Of a DNA stretch of 27,191 bases, positions 25,591 through 27,191 are shown in pieces (the stretch's first letter is position 1; the number at the start of each line of letters is the position of its first letter). The stretch covers positions 1-27,191 of the forward strand of contig CAMKAA010000001.1 in assembly GCA_946410365.1 (NCBI GenBank), given 5' to 3'. The notes under the pieces were generated by a model. It was not told the origin of the DNA. It did not search any database and worked only from the letters and a program-made list of their open reading frames with translations. Both the position numbers and the translations under genes were made by a program. This stretch comes from an uncultured Lachnospiraceae bacterium. GTDB taxonomy: Bacteria > Bacillota_A > Clostridia > Lachnospirales > Lachnospiraceae.

Positions 25591-27191
25591 CTAAATCGTT
25601 CTTATATCGAGCTGTCTCATATGAGGCGTTTCAAATTCGGGATCAGACAGAAGGACTTCCTCAACGTGTGCTGCCGCCTTGCGCATGATCGCTGAGTCCT
25701 CGTAGATATCAGCCAGTACAAAGCCGAGCGCGCCGCTCTGTCTCTCTCCGAACAGGTCTCCGGGGCCCCTGAGTTTAAGGTCTTCCTCCGCTATTTTGAA
25801 TCCGTCATTTGTCTTCTCCAGGATCTCCAGACGCCGCGGCTTTTTGTCAGGGTCATCATCACCTGCTGCACCCGGAGTATAGAGAAATATGCAGTAAGAC
25901 TGCCATTTTCCTCTTCCTACCCGTCCTCTGAGCTGGTGCAGCTGAGACATACCGAATCGCTCGGCGTTCTCAATAGCGATCACAGTTGCATTGGGTACAT
26001 CGATCCCGACTTCTATAACTGTCGTGGATACCAGAATATCGGTTTCACCGCTGCTGAATCGATCCATGACTTCTGTCTTTTCGGAGGGCTTCATACGGCC
26101 GTTCAGAGAGTCGATCCTCACTTCCGCCGGAAAGATTTTTCTCAGCTTTTCAGTATAATCGCGTACGTTCTCAAGATCGCTCATCTCGCCCTCTTCCACT
26201 TCGGGGCAGATCACATAAGCCTGTCTTCCCTGCGAGATCTGTCCGTAAATGAAGCGATAGATCCTGCGGCGCTCGCTGCTGCTTATTGCCAGATTTTTGA
26301 TAGGGATCCTTCCCGCAGGCATCTCGTCGAGCACAGAGATCTGCAGATCTCCGTACATGATTATGGCAAGCGTTCTCGGAATAGGGGTCGCGCTCATTAC
26401 GAGCACCGGCACAGAATTTCCTTTCCCTGCCAGGGACTCCCTCTGCCTCACCCCGAAGCGGTGCTGCTCGTCAGTGATCACCAGTGCGAGGTCAGCATAT
26501 TCTACGCTGTCCTGGATCAGTGCGTGAGTTCCGATGATGATATCTGCTTTTCCGGCCGCAATTTTATCGTAAGCCTCTTTCCGCGCCTTGCCCTTTACCG
26601 ATCCGGTCAAAAGAACAGGATTGATCGGAAGATCGTACTGATCTTTTAATTTCAACAGGTTATCCATATGCTGCTTCGCAAGGACTTCCGTGGGAGCCAT
26701 GAGAGCCCCCTGCCTGTGATTGGCGCTGCAGAGAAGGAGCGCAAGGAAGGCAAGGATCGTCTTTCCGGATCCCACATCTCCCTGAAGGAGACGGCTCATC
26801 ACGTACTCGCCCGTCAGATCCCTTTTGATCTCTTCCCAAGCTCTTTTCTGGGCTCCTGTAAGGGAATAAGGAAGATTTGAAAGAAGTTTCTCGGGGAGTT
26901 CCCCGGGAAGCAGGGGTTTGACGTTTTTGAGCCCCTCATTCTCTTTTTTCTTCTTTCTGATGCCAAGTATAAACTCAAAAAACTCGTCAAAGATCAGCCG
27001 GTTTCTGGACATCCCCAATTCCTGCATACTTGCAGGATGATGGATCGCGCGAAGCGCCAGGTCCCTTTCGCACAGACCAAGTCGCTCTCTTTCGTTCTCA
27101 TCAAGATAGTCTTCAAACGCCGGAAGTCCCTCAAGGGCCTGCCCGATCAGTGCAGATATCTGTTTATTCTTCATGCCTTGAAACAGTGGAT
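25591..27191 (-). CDS. recG: ATP-dependent DNA helicase RecG, partial (N-terminus outside window)
   Basis: The visible part (about 532 residues) is the C-terminal portion of RecG, the branch-migration helicase that remodels stalled forks and Holliday junctions. The frame remains open through the right edge (residues LFQG directly precede the internal Met at 27174), and the family is about 680 residues, so about 150 N-terminal residues, including most of the wedge domain, are missing. Motifs: QGDVGSGKT (Walker A), TDEQHRFG (DExQ box), SATPIPRTLA, TTVIEVGIDVPNA, QLHQLRGRVGRG and the terminal GDLFGERQSG. It ends just before the degV promoter. Confidence 0.96.
   Translation of the reverse strand, partial: PLFQGMKNKQISALIGQALEGLPAFEDYLDENERERLGLCERDLALRAIHHPASMQELGMSRNRLIFDEFFEFILGIRKKKKENEGLKNVKPLLPGELPEKLLSNLPYSLTGAQKRAWEEIKRDLTGEYVMSRLLQGDVGSGKTILAFLALLLCSANHRQGALMAPTEVLAKQHMDNLLKLKDQYDLPINPVLLTGSVKGKARKEAYDKIAAGKADIIIGTHALIQDSVEYADLALVITDEQHRFGVRQRESLAGKGNSVPVLVMSATPIPRTLAIIMYGDLQISVLDEMPAGRIPIKNLAISSSERRRIYRFIYGQISQGRQAYVICPEVEEGEMSDLENVRDYTEKLRKIFPAEVRIDSLNGRMKPSEKTEVMDRFSSGETDILVSTTVIEVGIDVPNATVIAIENAERFGMSQLHQLRGRVGRGKWQSYCIFLYTPGAAGDDDPDKKPRRLEILEKTNDGFKIAEEDLKLRGPGDLFGERQSGALGFVLADIYEDSAIMRKAAAHVEEVLLSDPEFETPHMRQLDIRTI

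Overview
This 27.2 kb window is chromosomal, mostly housekeeping DNA from a low-to-mid GC Firmicute of class Clostridia, most likely a Lachnospiraceae-type organism. The basis for this is: a short HisG with a HisZ partner; the rplU-prp-rpmA-obgE-yhbY-nadD-yqeK-rsfS order; a LexA gene facing a LysM membrane protein; RecU; an L27 made with a removable N-terminal extension; strong AGGAGG-type ribosome binding sites; and sigma-A type promoters. The species cannot be named from sequence alone. Nearly all genes lie on the minus strand; only lexA and one small unknown gene lie on the plus strand. I see no tRNA, rRNA, CRISPR array, insertion sequence or prophage.

Layout, left to right. 1-3.2 kb: a PatB/MalY-type PLP enzyme behind dtd, then a secreted L,D-transpeptidase with cell-wall-binding repeats. 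3.2-3.9 kb: an AT-rich divergent intergenic region and a small plus-strand ORF that ends inside a terminator. 3.9-6.4 kb: a divergent CobW-type GTPase, a membrane-anchored LysM protein, and lexA; the last two diverge from a region with four LexA-box-like sites. 6.4-11.0 kb: the ribosomal/GTPase operon, read leftward from a strong promoter and a probable L21 leader. 11.0-16.2 kb: the histidine operon hisZ-hisG-hisD-hisB-hisIE, read leftward from a near-consensus promoter. 16.2-18.4 kb: a two-TM unknown protein, an RluA-family pseudouridine synthase and RecU. 18.4-20.2 kb: rsmD, coaD and a DivIVA-like coiled-coil protein. 20.3-24.6 kb: a second-type type II topoisomerase pair, probably ParE/ParC. 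24.6-27.2 kb: a DegV protein with its own promoter, and recG, cut by the right edge.

How the genes work together. The operon ending at rsfS groups ribosome assembly and silencing (L21, L27, Prp which trims L27, ObgE, YhbY, RsfS) with NAD synthesis and a nucleotide hydrolase. The his operon supplies the first steps of histidine synthesis; hisH, hisA, hisF and hisC are not in the window. RecG, RecU and LexA are DNA repair or SOS proteins, but they sit in separate transcription units.

The most unusual points are: a HisF-like barrel fused to HisIE that has lost both HisF catalytic aspartates; a LexA-controlled LysM protein with a long N-terminal cytoplasmic extension; a CobW GTPase without the usual CxCC metal motif; an L,D-transpeptidase with SMSC in place of SHGC; and a Prp protease with an insertion between its catalytic His and Cys. 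I found no clear evidence of an entirely new multi-gene system.
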